A DNA stretch of 9,617 bases. Source: Nitrospiria bacterium (GTDB lineage Bacteria; Nitrospirota; Nitrospiria; Nitrospirales; UBA8639). A model generated the notes under the pieces. That model made no database searches and was not told where the DNA came from. It saw only the letters and a program-made list of their open reading frames with translations. Position numbers and translations under genes: made by a program. Position 1 is the first letter of the stretch. Every line of letters starts with the position of its first letter. Positions 1 to 5,933 of this stretch are shown piece after piece. The stretch covers positions 1-9,617 of the forward strand of contig JAUIKP010000089.1 of the NCBI GenBank assembly GCA_030430725.1, written 5' to 3'.

Positions 1-268
1 ATAATTGCTCTTTTACCTGAGGGGCTCGCCGGAAAATCTCTCTGGCGGTCAAACTCTTAATGATGGTCACCACCTTCGTCACACTATACCCGGGAACTGA
101 TTGGACCAGAAATTGTACATGGTTCCTATCTGTCCCAATCTCCAGAAATCTCACCTGATACCGCTGCTCGATCTCTAGACAAACCTCTTTCACCACGCTA
201 TCGACAGCTGAATCAAATATCGCCCGACGATATTTTTCGGGAAAAACCAGGTGATACAACAACACCAT
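1..268 (-). CDS. tnpA: IS200/IS605-family Y1 transposase TnpA, partial and probably defective
   Basis: Read on the minus strand, the frame gives MVLLYHLVFPEKYRR, then EIGTDRNHVQFLVQSVP and IKSLTAREIFRRAPQVKEQL, and runs off the window edge. This is the typical pattern of the small (about 140 residue) TnpA that cuts and joins single-stranded IS ends through a catalytic tyrosine; that tyrosine lies beyond the window. Family members usually begin about a dozen residues earlier, at a Met before SEYxHKSHNV. Here that position is GAG (299-301), and no ATG, GTG or TTG lies between the TAA upstream and the ATG at 268, so I use 268. The metal-binding HUH motif (normally HVH) reads HVQ. The lost start and altered motif suggest a decaying copy, although shortened initiation at 268 would keep the first core strand. 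Confidence 0.8.
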   Translation of the reverse strand, partial: MVLLYHLVFPEKYRRAIFDSAVDSVVKEVCLEIEQRYQVRFLEIGTDRNHVQFLVQSVPGYSVTKVVTIIKSLTAREIFRRAPQVKEQL

Positions 269-314
269 AACATTATGACTCTTATGTAGGTATTCGCTCT
301 CGCGAGTAGTTTAA

Positions 315-326
315 GCCGCAAGCGGC
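315..326 (-). repeat. Subterminal hairpin of the IS200/IS605 left end
   Basis: GCCGC-AA-GCGGC is a perfect 5-bp stem with a 2-nt loop. It lies between the estimated element boundary and the transposase frame. In this family such hairpins are what TnpA recognises in single-stranded form. Position and GC-rich stem fit that role; recognition itself is inferred. Confidence 0.65.
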
Positions 327-340
327 GGGGAATATACCCG

Positions 341-1181
341 CAGGTGATTCAAGACATTCCTAGTCTTAGCCACCAACACCGTTGCGGCTGTGTGGTTGGA
401 TAAATTTCTTCCAAGCCCCCCTGATGCCCGCAGCCAAGACCGGAGCGGTTAGCCCTCGCGGTTTCAGCGTCATTAGTATTTCCCGCCAATTCTGAATGGA
501 TTCGCGAATCTCGTCTTGGATAGTCAACAGATGTTTTCCCCGTGGACATTCATGCAAATTACGACCAACGCACACAACCGCTAGGTCTCCGAGCCACCAG
601 AGATGCGATCCACCCGGACCCGGAAAAAGACCCACTGGTTCGCACCCAGGCGCCGGTGTCGCCAGCTGTCATATTCCTCCCGCTAAACCTGCTGGAGCCG
701 AGCCACCGTGCAGGCAGACTGTTCCGTGGCAGCCGGGCTGACTACCGCTTTGAGCGCTCCCTGCATCCCCCGTTGAAAAGCCTTCCCAATATAGCCACAG
801 GATGGCGGCTTCCAGATTGGCTGTCTTGCGTACATACGGCGGCACCAAGGTCGAGGGAAACCTCACAGGACCGCCCTGGCGACTGCGCACCTTGAGCATC
901 CTACCCATCATGGTCCCCATGCCCGTTTGACTATCGCGTTCGGTATGATGGCTGCTGAGGACACCCTTCGCATGCCTCTGCTCATCCCGTTGATTTGCAT
1001 AAGTGGCCAAGAGGTCCGTCACCTTCGCCTTCAGCGCCTGAACAATGAGCTGTTAGGGCCCGGTCCAAATGCGACCCATGAAGGAATTCTTGCTGGCTCG
1101 ATTTTCTTCCGCTGTTTGGCGACGCTGTGGCGTCGTGTCGTCTCTACTTTGTGGTTGTGTTGGATGTCTCGCAACACCCAT
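341..1181 (-). pseudogene. Degenerate IS256 (Mutator)-family transposase, interrupted by the IS200-like element
   Basis: Pieces of one transposase can be followed across several minus-strand frames. The N-terminal part runs from ATG 1181 (MGVARHPTQPQ...) through QLIVQALKAKVTDLLATY and VRFPSTLVPPYVRK to ILWLYWEGFSTGD, the hallmark IS256 N-terminal stretch (LPPYxRR...LPWLYLKGxSTGDF). It has an in-frame TAA at 1053-1055. The reading shifts near 735 to ALKAVVSPAATEQSACTVAR...REEYDSW, with a TAG at 683-685. It then moves to IRESIQNWREILMTLKPRGL (around 430-510), then to EEIYPTTQPQRCW, and after a one-base shift to KTRNVLNHL, where the IS200-like element takes over. The WADGVY and GDGALGFW segments carrying the first two catalytic aspartates are destroyed. 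About 170 C-terminal residues are missing. A possible element end (TIR-like GAGAGTGGTGTTTGACGTGA, 1211-1230 minus) lies about 30-50 bases upstream of the start. It is certainly non-functional; only the exact limits are uncertain. Confidence 0.85.
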
Positions 1182-1358
1182 GGCAACCCGAGATGCCGCG
1201 TCTTTTCAACTCACGTCAAACACCACTCTCAACAATAGCTCGAAAGCTTTGGAAAATCTTTTTTTTGGAATTTCTTGGTTTGTATCAGTTTGTTTCCAGA
1301 TGAACGAGATTACCTCTTTTTCCCCGGAATCTTGGCTAGGCCTATTAGGACATAGGTT

Positions 1359-1398
1359 GAACCGGCCGACGGAGCGGTTCTCCTGGCAACCTCCCAGG
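1359..1398 (-). terminator. Two consecutive hairpins after the ZIP gene, weak terminator candidate
   Basis: Just after the stop of the ZIP gene the minus strand carries CCTGG-N7-CCAGG (1382-1398) and then GAACCG-N10-CGGTTC (1359-1380). Both have perfect arms. No U-run follows, so this is not a classic intrinsic terminator. It may be a 3' stabilising structure or chance. It is listed because it sits at the expected end of the eight-gene cluster. Confidence 0.25.
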
Positions 1399-1422
1399 TA
1401 GGTCGAATTGATTTTTCTGGAA

Positions 1423-2154
1423 TTAGCCGTGAGTGAGGATAATGCCAAGGGCGACCAGAACGCCGCCTCCCATGGCAGCAAGACTATAAGGACGATCTTC
1501 CCGTTCGGCTAAGGGCAGAAGGTGCGTAGCTCCCACATACACAAATGCTCCGGCTGAAATCGCCAGTAGCGCACCTAACACGGTCTGGTCGATTTGATGA
1601 ACCATGGGGATAGCCAACAATGTCCCAATCGGGGTGGTGAGAGCCGCAGCCAGAAAGGCCAACAGCCATGACTTTTTCGGAGTAAATCCGCTGCGAAGTA
1701 ATAGCACATAGGTGACGATCCCTTCCGGAAATTCATGTAAAACCATACCAATGCCCGCTAAGGTTCCGGTCAAGACACTGACGCTAAACGTGATGGCATA
1801 CACCACCCCGTCCAGCGTCGAATGCAGGCCGATCCCGAAGAGAGGAATCAATCCAATGGCCCTATCAGGGGCGCTATCGCAGACATAGGCATGAATGAAA
1901 CGGTTAATCAGATGAAAGGCCAGATAGCCCGCCAGCAAATACACCGGCGCCTGGTCGTTCATGTGGAAGGCATGAGGAATGATATGGAGAAAGGCTACCG
2001 AGATCAGCACACCTGCTGCGAAACAGGAAAAATAGGTGGCATTGTATTGTGCCCAGGTACCAAATCGACGAACAACATAGAGCCCTGCAGTCGTGACCCC
2101 GGCCGCGAGGAGACTGGCCAGAATGGCGTAACCGAAATGTGCAATCGTCATCAA
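1423..2154 (-). CDS. ZIP-family divalent metal transporter (inner membrane)
   Basis: This 243-residue protein is almost entirely hydrophobic, with about seven to eight membrane segments, the usual size and shape of bacterial ZIP (Zrt/Irt-like) transporters that import Zn2+ and sometimes Fe2+ or Mn2+. The two signature metal-site helices are visible: HSTLDG at residues 111-116 (family HNxxDG, TM4) and HEFPEG at 140-145 (family HExPxE/G, TM5). Another His-containing helix, FLHIIPHAF, lies at 55-63. The cytoplasmic loop is short and lacks the His-rich stretch of many ZIPs. Two adjacent ATGs (2154 and 2151) are possible starts; a GGAAG about 13-15 bases upstream gives a weak ribosome site. A TTGACA lies at about 2192-2197 with only a poor -10, so independent transcription is possible but weakly supported. 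It is the last gene of the cytochrome/SOD cluster, 123 bases after the cytochrome c'-like gene. Metal specificity cannot be read from sequence; a supply role for the SOD is inference. Confidence 0.88.
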   Translation of the reverse strand: MMTIAHFGYAILASLLAAGVTTAGLYVVRRFGTWAQYNATYFSCFAAGVLISVAFLHIIPHAFHMNDQAPVYLLAGYLAFHLINRFIHAYVCDSAPDRAIGLIPLFGIGLHSTLDGVVYAITFSVSVLTGTLAGIGMVLHEFPEGIVTYVLLLRSGFTPKKSWLLAFLAAALTTPIGTLLAIPMVHQIDQTVLGALLAISAGAFVYVGATHLLPLAEREDRPYSLAAMGGGVLVALGIILTHG

Positions 2155-2277
2155 ATCGGGGTCGCTTCCAAAATGGTTATGAAAAAATACTTGTCAACAC
2201 CCTGAAGGCCTGACAAAATAAGGGAAAAATCTAGTTTTTACTGGCAAGAGGTACAATGATTAATGCACGAATTGGCT

Positions 2278-2769
2278 TCAATCCTTCAAACGAAAGACTT
2301 GATGGCATTTCACGCAAGCATGAATGGTCCGCTCGAGATGAGGAAGGATCTGTTTGAAATCGTTGGTCGGAATCACTGCGCCCAGCGCTTCCGCAGCCTG
2401 ATGATGTGCCATGGCCAACTCATGATAGGCGGACGGGAAGGTGGCACCCTGCTCACGCTGCATGGCCACATGGTGTTTCGGGAAGCCCAGTTCTTCATTT
2501 GTCAGGGTAGCCGCCCTGGCAAAGTCTTCTCGCCCTAATGCCCCAACGATGGCATTAATGGCTTCGAGATGCTCTCGCATGGTCAATTTCAGGCCCTCTT
2601 TCGCAGTCGGAGGGAGATCCAAGGCCATGCGCTTTGTCACCGGGACTTTCGATATCTCGTGTCCCAGCTTGTGTCCGCCGAAATGATTGGTCTCTGCGAT
2701 CGTGAAACCAACGCCCGACCATAACAAGCAAGCCAGGGTCATTCCGGCCCAGATATTTCCCCGTTTCAT
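2278..2769 (-). CDS. Cytochrome c'-like periplasmic heme protein
   Basis: The 163-residue protein starts with a signal peptide (MKRGNIWAGMTLACLLWSGVGF..., cleavage near residues 24-26). The mature part is predicted largely helical. Its single heme site, CVKCHQVFR at 152-160, is only seven residues from the C-terminus. A C-terminal CxxCHxxxR at the end of a four-helix bundle is the layout of the cytochrome c'/c-556 group, whose members bind NO or transfer electrons. Residues 60-150 carry amphipathic helices (EGLKLTMREHLEAINAIVGAL; PSAYHELAMAHHQAAEAL). The start is set by AAAGGAG seven bases upstream of ATG 2769. The gene lies 42 bases after the Tll0287-like gene, in the same direction. The N-terminal His-containing stretch after the signal (NHFGGHKLGHE) is not typical for the family. 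NO binding is a family property and not shown here. Confidence 0.78.
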   Translation of the reverse strand: MKRGNIWAGMTLACLLWSGVGFTIAETNHFGGHKLGHEISKVPVTKRMALDLPPTAKEGLKLTMREHLEAINAIVGALGREDFARAATLTNEELGFPKHHVAMQREQGATFPSAYHELAMAHHQAAEALGAVIPTNDFKQILPHLERTIHACVKCHQVFRLKD

Positions 2770-2811
2770 TCCTTTCTCCTTTTCCTGATGCGGCGGCCAA
2801 ATTCATTTGGC

Positions 2812-3423
2812 TTAGCGGTTTTGCTGGCCAAGTGGCTGCTTAATGCTGACTGCCCCACGCAAGTCTCCGACTTGGTAGCCCGTGGCAGCATCGAAGGGAT
2901 AGTGCTGCTGTAATATTGTCTTGATCGATTCCGGCATCGTCTCTATTGGCCCATGACAGAGCAGACATTTTGGCTGGATGGGAATGGGCTTCATAAACCG
3001 ATAGTATTGTCCTCCCGGTTCTGATACCACTTCCCCATGACGCATGACCGCGAACGTTTCCCCTTTTGCGGCCCGCGCGACAAATTTTTCGAGGACGCGT
3101 TGTTCCCATGCATCCGGCATGCCGAGCAATGGATTCCGGACGCGTGTTCCCACGCGGGTCACCCGCCACCCGTTTTCCCGAGACAAGCGATTGGCAATCT
3201 CCGGCGCCAATTCCGCACAGACCTTGATGGCCTCCATCGGACCACCTTTCGTCATTTCCCGTTTCATCGCCTCACCCAACTCTTCCAGAAAAGCACCAGT
3301 GACCTTCACAGCAGCTTGCTCTCAGTCCCGGGTATTGGCCGTAACTGATCCCACAAACAATACCAAACCTGTGATCACCACACCGAGCAACATACCAAAT
3401 GAATGGGCGATATCTCTGCTCAT
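2812..3423 (-). pseudogene. Tll0287-like (DUF3365) heme protein gene interrupted by an in-frame TGA
   Basis: From ATG 3423, preceded by GTGGAGG at a good distance, the frame encodes a signal peptide or membrane anchor (SFGMLLGVVITGLVLFVGSVTAN). Codon 34 is TGA (3322-3324). The same frame then continues open for about 169 codons with all features of the Tll0287-like family: EAIKVCAELAPEIA (about 64-77 of the full frame), VGTRVRNPLLGMPDAWEQ, QYYRFMKPI and one heme site CLLCHG at 153-158. Members are periplasmic or membrane-bound single-heme proteins of sensory or unknown role. The only start after the TGA is GTG 3309, which has no evident ribosome site and would give a protein without export signal. 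Heme attachment happens in the periplasm, so that product should be inactive. Alternatives are a sequencing error, a recent nonsense mutation (one base change restores CGA, TGG or GGA) or recoding. TGA ends the neighbouring cytochrome c'-like gene, so general TGA reassignment is unlikely. Confidence 0.75.
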
Positions 3424-3449
3424 CACGGCGGCCTCCACTTTATGGGATC

Positions 3450-3489
3450 ATCCTTCAGTTTACAGAGACCATACCCACTCCTGAAGGAT
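3450..3489 (-). repeat. Nine-base perfect inverted repeat between two cytochrome genes
   Basis: ATCCTTCAG (3450-3458) and CTGAAGGAT (3481-3489) are perfect complements separated by 22 bases, filling the gap between the small cytochrome (stop at 3492-3494) and the Tll0287-like gene. It could form a hairpin in the polycistronic RNA and tune the expression of upstream against downstream genes. No U-run follows, so it is not a standard terminator. Function is inferred from position only. Confidence 0.4.
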
Positions 3490-3491
3490 AT

Positions 3492-3875
3492 TTATGGTTT
3501 CAGGGAACGGAGATAGGCCAAAAGATCGTGTAATTGCCCCTCCTCCAGTGCTCCTTCAAATCCTTCCATGGCTGTGCCAGACCGACCCTTCATGATCACA
3601 TCTATGAGTTCGGTGTCTGACTTGGATTGGGTTTTTTCACTGGCCAGATTGGCGGGAGGAGGGTTTAAGTATCCACCCATTTCTCCGTCACCCTTCGCGT
3701 CCAATCCATGACAATGTCCGCAACTCTGTCGATACAAAGTTTTGCCCTTTTCGATATCCCCGCCTTCGGCAGGAGCCAAATTGGTCATGACCATTCCCAA
3801 TATGAACACCATGAACCGTATCGCAGAACCTTTTTTACTGCCGACGTGTTTCATCCAACTCACACCCCTGATCAT
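3492..3875 (-). CDS. Small periplasmic class I cytochrome c
   Basis: The 127-residue precursor has a long basic n-region followed by a hydrophobic segment (residues 19-33, FMVFILGMVMTNLAPA) and a cleavage site near EGGD at 37-40. The mature domain of about 90 residues has the single heme site CGHCHG at 52-57, a KGDG loop and NPPPANL after it. The likely distal heme ligand is Met103 (GTAMEGF), before the C-terminal helix GQLHDLLAYLRSL. This is the ordinary class I electron-carrier fold. Start ATG 3875 is chosen because AGGAGGG lies seven bases upstream; a second Met at residue 8 lacks such a site. It follows the diheme cytochrome by 32 bases, so it is almost surely co-transcribed. Its partner could be the diheme protein or a terminal oxidase elsewhere; that is not visible here. 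Confidence 0.88.
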   Translation of the reverse strand: MIRGVSWMKHVGSKKGSAIRFMVFILGMVMTNLAPAEGGDIEKGKTLYRQSCGHCHGLDAKGDGEMGGYLNPPPANLASEKTQSKSDTELIDVIMKGRSGTAMEGFEGALEEGQLHDLLAYLRSLKP

Positions 3876-3907
3876 CTGCCAGCCCTCCTGTGGAATTACT
3901 ATTAGGG

Positions 3908-4606
3908 TTATTTGAACGTCATGATATAAGCCGTGATGGCATAAATATCCTTCTCCGGAAGCGCAGGATTGGGAATATACGCTCCGCTCTGTGGAACAAA
4001 ATCATCCGGGTTCAGATTGAAGCGGTAGACCCAATCGGCCTGAAGACGATTCCCCATATTGACCAAGGAGGTACTGGACGTCCCGCCGGTATAGCCGCGC
4101 CGGTTGTCTGCCGGAGTCCAATGGCAATTCTGACAGACATGCTCACGATAGAGTTGCTCGCCCCGTGCGATTTCGTCCGGTGTGCCCGGCTTCATGATGC
4201 CTTCAGTGATTCTCCTATCTTTCAGCGTGCTCAAAAAATCAGCCACCTGTTCCGCTTCACCAGATGACAGGGCAAGATGCCGGCCTTTTCGTTTGAACTT
4301 GGAATCGTAGCCAACCGGATAGAGTTTTGCTTTGGGATTTTCCAGCCATGCCACCAACCAGGCTCGCTGATATTTATTCCCCGCCCAGATCAAGTCAGGC
4401 GCTTCCTTTGTGGAGCGCGGCATCGGCGCGCCTTGAATTCGATGGCACCCCACACAGGTTGCTCGTACGATATCTTCTCCCGCATTTATCCGGTCAGCCG
4501 CCCTTGCAGGGACCAAAAGGCCTGACAACAGCCAGGCCAGGAGAACGGTTCCATTGATGAACCCGTATGTTGCTCGATTCTTTGTCCTAAAGATATTTAA
4601 GGCCAT
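3908..4606 (-). CDS. Diheme cytochrome c
   Basis: This 232-residue protein has a hydrophobic N-terminal segment (residues 16-33) ending in PARAAD, a likely signal cleavage site. Two class I-type heme domains follow, with CVGCH at 51-55 and CQNCH at 158-162. The first includes PDLIWAGNKYQRAWLVAWL, a stretch typical of cytochromes linked to bc-type complexes or oxidases; the second has LQADWVYRFNLNP. In both domains the place where a Met heme ligand is expected is altered: GRHLALS (His110) in the first and AYIPNPALPEKD in the second. So His/His or five-coordinate hemes are possible, which would give low potential or ligand-binding hemes; this is inference. ATG 4606 follows a purine-rich AAAGGCAGGGGG stretch and only 20 bases separate it from the preceding gene's stop. 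Role: electron transfer in the periplasm; exact partner unknown. Confidence 0.85.
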   Translation of the reverse strand: MALNIFRTKNRATYGFINGTVLLAWLLSGLLVPARAADRINAGEDIVRATCVGCHRIQGAPMPRSTKEAPDLIWAGNKYQRAWLVAWLENPKAKLYPVGYDSKFKRKGRHLALSSGEAEQVADFLSTLKDRRITEGIMKPGTPDEIARGEQLYREHVCQNCHWTPADNRRGYTGGTSSTSLVNMGNRLQADWVYRFNLNPDDFVPQSGAYIPNPALPEKDIYAITAYIMTFK

Positions 4607-4626
4607 CCCCCTGCCTTTCTTCTGCT

Positions 4627-5151
4627 TTATGGCATGTCATGCATCATCATGTCCCGGCCTCGGTGGCGTCCGCCTCCCTGATGACCTCCCCCTCTACCAT
4701 GTGATCCTCCGGAAAAACTTTGCTCATATTGCATCACCGTCCAAATCTCTTCGTCCGACAGCACTCCACCAAAGGGAATCATACCCGTCCCCGGCGATCC
4801 ATATTTAATCACCCAGAAAATTTCCCCCTCAGACCGATGTTTCCAAAACCCATGTGACCGGAATACACGAGGCGGGGGATTGAGGGCTGCCGCACCCGGG
4901 CCATCGCCGCGTCCGCTCACCCCATGACAATTGACGCAACTGCCCTTCCCTTCATAAATCGATTTGCCTTTTTCGATAATATCCGGTGAGGAAGGCAACG
5001 GGTTCCGCAGCGCTCGAGCTTCAGCCAATTTGTCCGCGGGAACACGCGGCATCATCATCTGTTGATGCCCATGCTCTTGTGCCCACACCGGCGATCCACT
5101 CACCACCAACGCTAAGATGAGTCCAATTACCCATTGTAATGCCTGTCTCAT
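4627..5151 (-). CDS. Mono-heme cytochrome c with a His/Met/Gly-rich C-terminal tail
   Basis: The 174-residue precursor has a clear signal peptide (hydrophobic residues 5-20, cleavage after SPVWA-24). A short His/Met stretch EHGHQQMMM follows, then MPRVPADKLAEARAL, the heme site CVNCHG at 72-77 with GRGDGPG after it, and the probable distal ligand Met124 in GTGMIPFGG. The domain ends near residue 146. The last 28 residues are a low-complexity tail rich in Gly, His, Arg and Met, ending MMMHDMP, which suggests copper or other metal binding. ATG 5151 is chosen over the in-frame ATG 5181 because AAGGAG sits about six bases upstream of it and the signal peptide then begins properly. The core is a paralogue of the cytochrome at 5934-6398 (shared PRVPxD, KGK..YEGKG.C..CHG, EGExFWVI, GSxGTxM). 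It lies directly after the superoxide dismutase gene. Confidence 0.88.
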   Translation of the reverse strand: MRQALQWVIGLILALVVSGSPVWAQEHGHQQMMMPRVPADKLAEARALRNPLPSSPDIIEKGKSIYEGKGSCVNCHGVSGRGDGPGAAALNPPPRVFRSHGFWKHRSEGEIFWVIKYGSPGTGMIPFGGVLSDEEIWTVMQYEQSFSGGSHGRGGGHQGGGRHRGRDMMMHDMP

Positions 5152-5180
5152 TGTTTCTCCTTGTGTCTTCCCTTCATGCA

Positions 5181-5194
5181 TGCTTTATTAAGCA
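5181..5194. repeat. Short inverted repeat upstream of the His/Met-tail cytochrome
   Basis: TGCTT-TATT-AAGCA is a perfect 5-bp palindrome in the gap between the SOD gene and the following cytochrome, about 30 bases before the chosen start. It could be an operator half-site pair or a small RNA hairpin. It is too short to assert a function. Confidence 0.2.
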
Positions 5195-5254
5195 CACGAA
5201 GCCTATACCCACTCTTTCATATGAGATCTCCCGGTCAAATCCAGGACGTTCCAC

Positions 5255-5851
5255 CTACATTGAGGTTATCGGTTGAATGATGCCACAGGCATCACGAGCG
5301 CCACCGGCACATCCCGGATTGAGTTCGCTATCCTGATCGCAATAGAGATCTTCATTGGTGTGGATGATAAATGAACTGCCATCTTCATCAAACACGCTCA
5401 ACCGCCCATCCGATAACGCGACCCGGGTAGTCACCGCATGCAGTTTTCCCACTCCGTTGACCACCGTGATATTCACGAGATCACCCATATGGTAGGGATG
5501 ATTGAAATCAGGAGCATCCGGGGTAGATTTCCCAAATGGACCGGGATCATGATGCCCTTTGGCTGCTCCGCAGGGTTGGCAGTTGGCTGTTTCGTGGATA
5601 TGGACCGCATGCTTTCCGTCCTTTAAACCATTAACTTCCATCTGGACATAGACTTTTTTGATGCCCTCGGGGGATTCAAATTCTTTGAGAGTAGCGGTTC
5701 CCGTAATGGCCGGATCCGTGCATCCTTGAATAGTCGCATTCGCTGATTTCGATATTTCATGGCTTCCGTAATGACTACACCCCCCAACTACAGCCAACAT
5801 AAGAGCCGCAAACCCTACCATCTGACTTGTTTTGAATGGTAGTTCCCGCAT
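5255..5851 (-). CDS. sodC: Cu/Zn superoxide dismutase-family lipoprotein
   Basis: The 198-residue protein has a lipoprotein signal (hydrophobic 11-24, lipobox VVGG-Cys25), so the mature enzyme should be lipid-anchored in the periplasmic space. Family motifs appear in order: HAVHIHE at 81-87 (copper ligands His84 and His86), GHHDPGPFGK at 99-108 (bridging His), NHPYHMGDL at 117-125 (zinc ligands including Asp124), SFIIH at 160-164 (copper His164), and ARDACGII at 185-192 with the active-site Arg186 and the disulfide Cys189, which probably pairs with Cys91 or Cys94. The reaction is 2 O2- + 2 H+ to H2O2 + O2. Two odd points: the zinc loop is short with one His in a shifted place, and residues 171-181 include extra cysteines (YCDQDSELNPGC). 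ATG 5851 has GAGGAGGG six bases upstream. The gene lies between two related cytochrome genes, suggesting a shared role in handling superoxide produced near the electron-transfer chain. Confidence 0.88.
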   Translation of the reverse strand: MRELPFKTSQMVGFAALMLAVVGGCSHYGSHEISKSANATIQGCTDPAITGTATLKEFESPEGIKKVYVQMEVNGLKDGKHAVHIHETANCQPCGAAKGHHDPGPFGKSTPDAPDFNHPYHMGDLVNITVVNGVGKLHAVTTRVALSDGRLSVFDEDGSSFIIHTNEDLYCDQDSELNPGCAGGARDACGIIQPITSM

Positions 5852-5882
5852 GTTGTCCCTCCTCTCTATATGAAATTAAGAG

Positions 5883-5922
5883 ATGAAATCCTTTCATACA
5901 ATTGCGTGTGTTCTTACGAACA
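5883..5922. repeat. Two small perfect inverted repeats in the cytochrome-sodC gap
   Basis: ATGAAA-TCC-TTTCAT (5883-5897) and TGTTC-TTAC-GAACA (5909-5922) lie next to each other between the stop of the first cytochrome and the sodC ribosome site. Paired palindromes in front of sodC could be operator sites for a regulator giving internal control of the cluster. There is no U-run, so termination is unlikely. Both are short enough to be chance. Confidence 0.3.
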
Positions 5923-5933
5923 GAAATGCACCA

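Larger units (their letters stand above)
1..341 (-). mobile_element. Left end of an IS200/IS605-family insertion sequence, truncated by the window edge
   Basis: The minus strand carries the start of a Y1-type transposase gene preceded by a short hairpin, the usual left-end arrangement of IS200/IS605 elements. These elements have no terminal inverted repeats and use subterminal single-strand hairpins instead. The outer boundary is estimated near 335-342. There the reading of the neighbouring IS256-type remnant (...KT-NVLNHL) stops matching and the 'gtatattcccc' sequence leading to the hairpin begins. The element is therefore inserted inside the older transposase remnant. The right end lies outside the window. 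The exact junction base is an inference. Confidence 0.75.

Noticed and set aside
669..1022. An open minus-strand frame of 117 codons beginning VTDLLATYANQRDEQ, as a separate gene
   Set aside because: It is the N-terminal fragment of the broken IS256-type transposase; homologous reading continues upstream past a TAA and downstream in other frames.
3205..3423. Selenocysteine at the in-frame TGA of the Tll0287-like gene
   Set aside because: The position is just after the signal peptide, no known family member uses a Cys or Sec there to my knowledge, and I see no convincing bSECIS hairpin right after the codon.
3471..5214. The 10-mer ATACCCACTC present in two gaps of the cluster (3471-3480 and 5205-5214) as a shared regulatory site
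   Set aside because: Many 10-base matches are expected by chance in a window of this length, and the flanks do not match.
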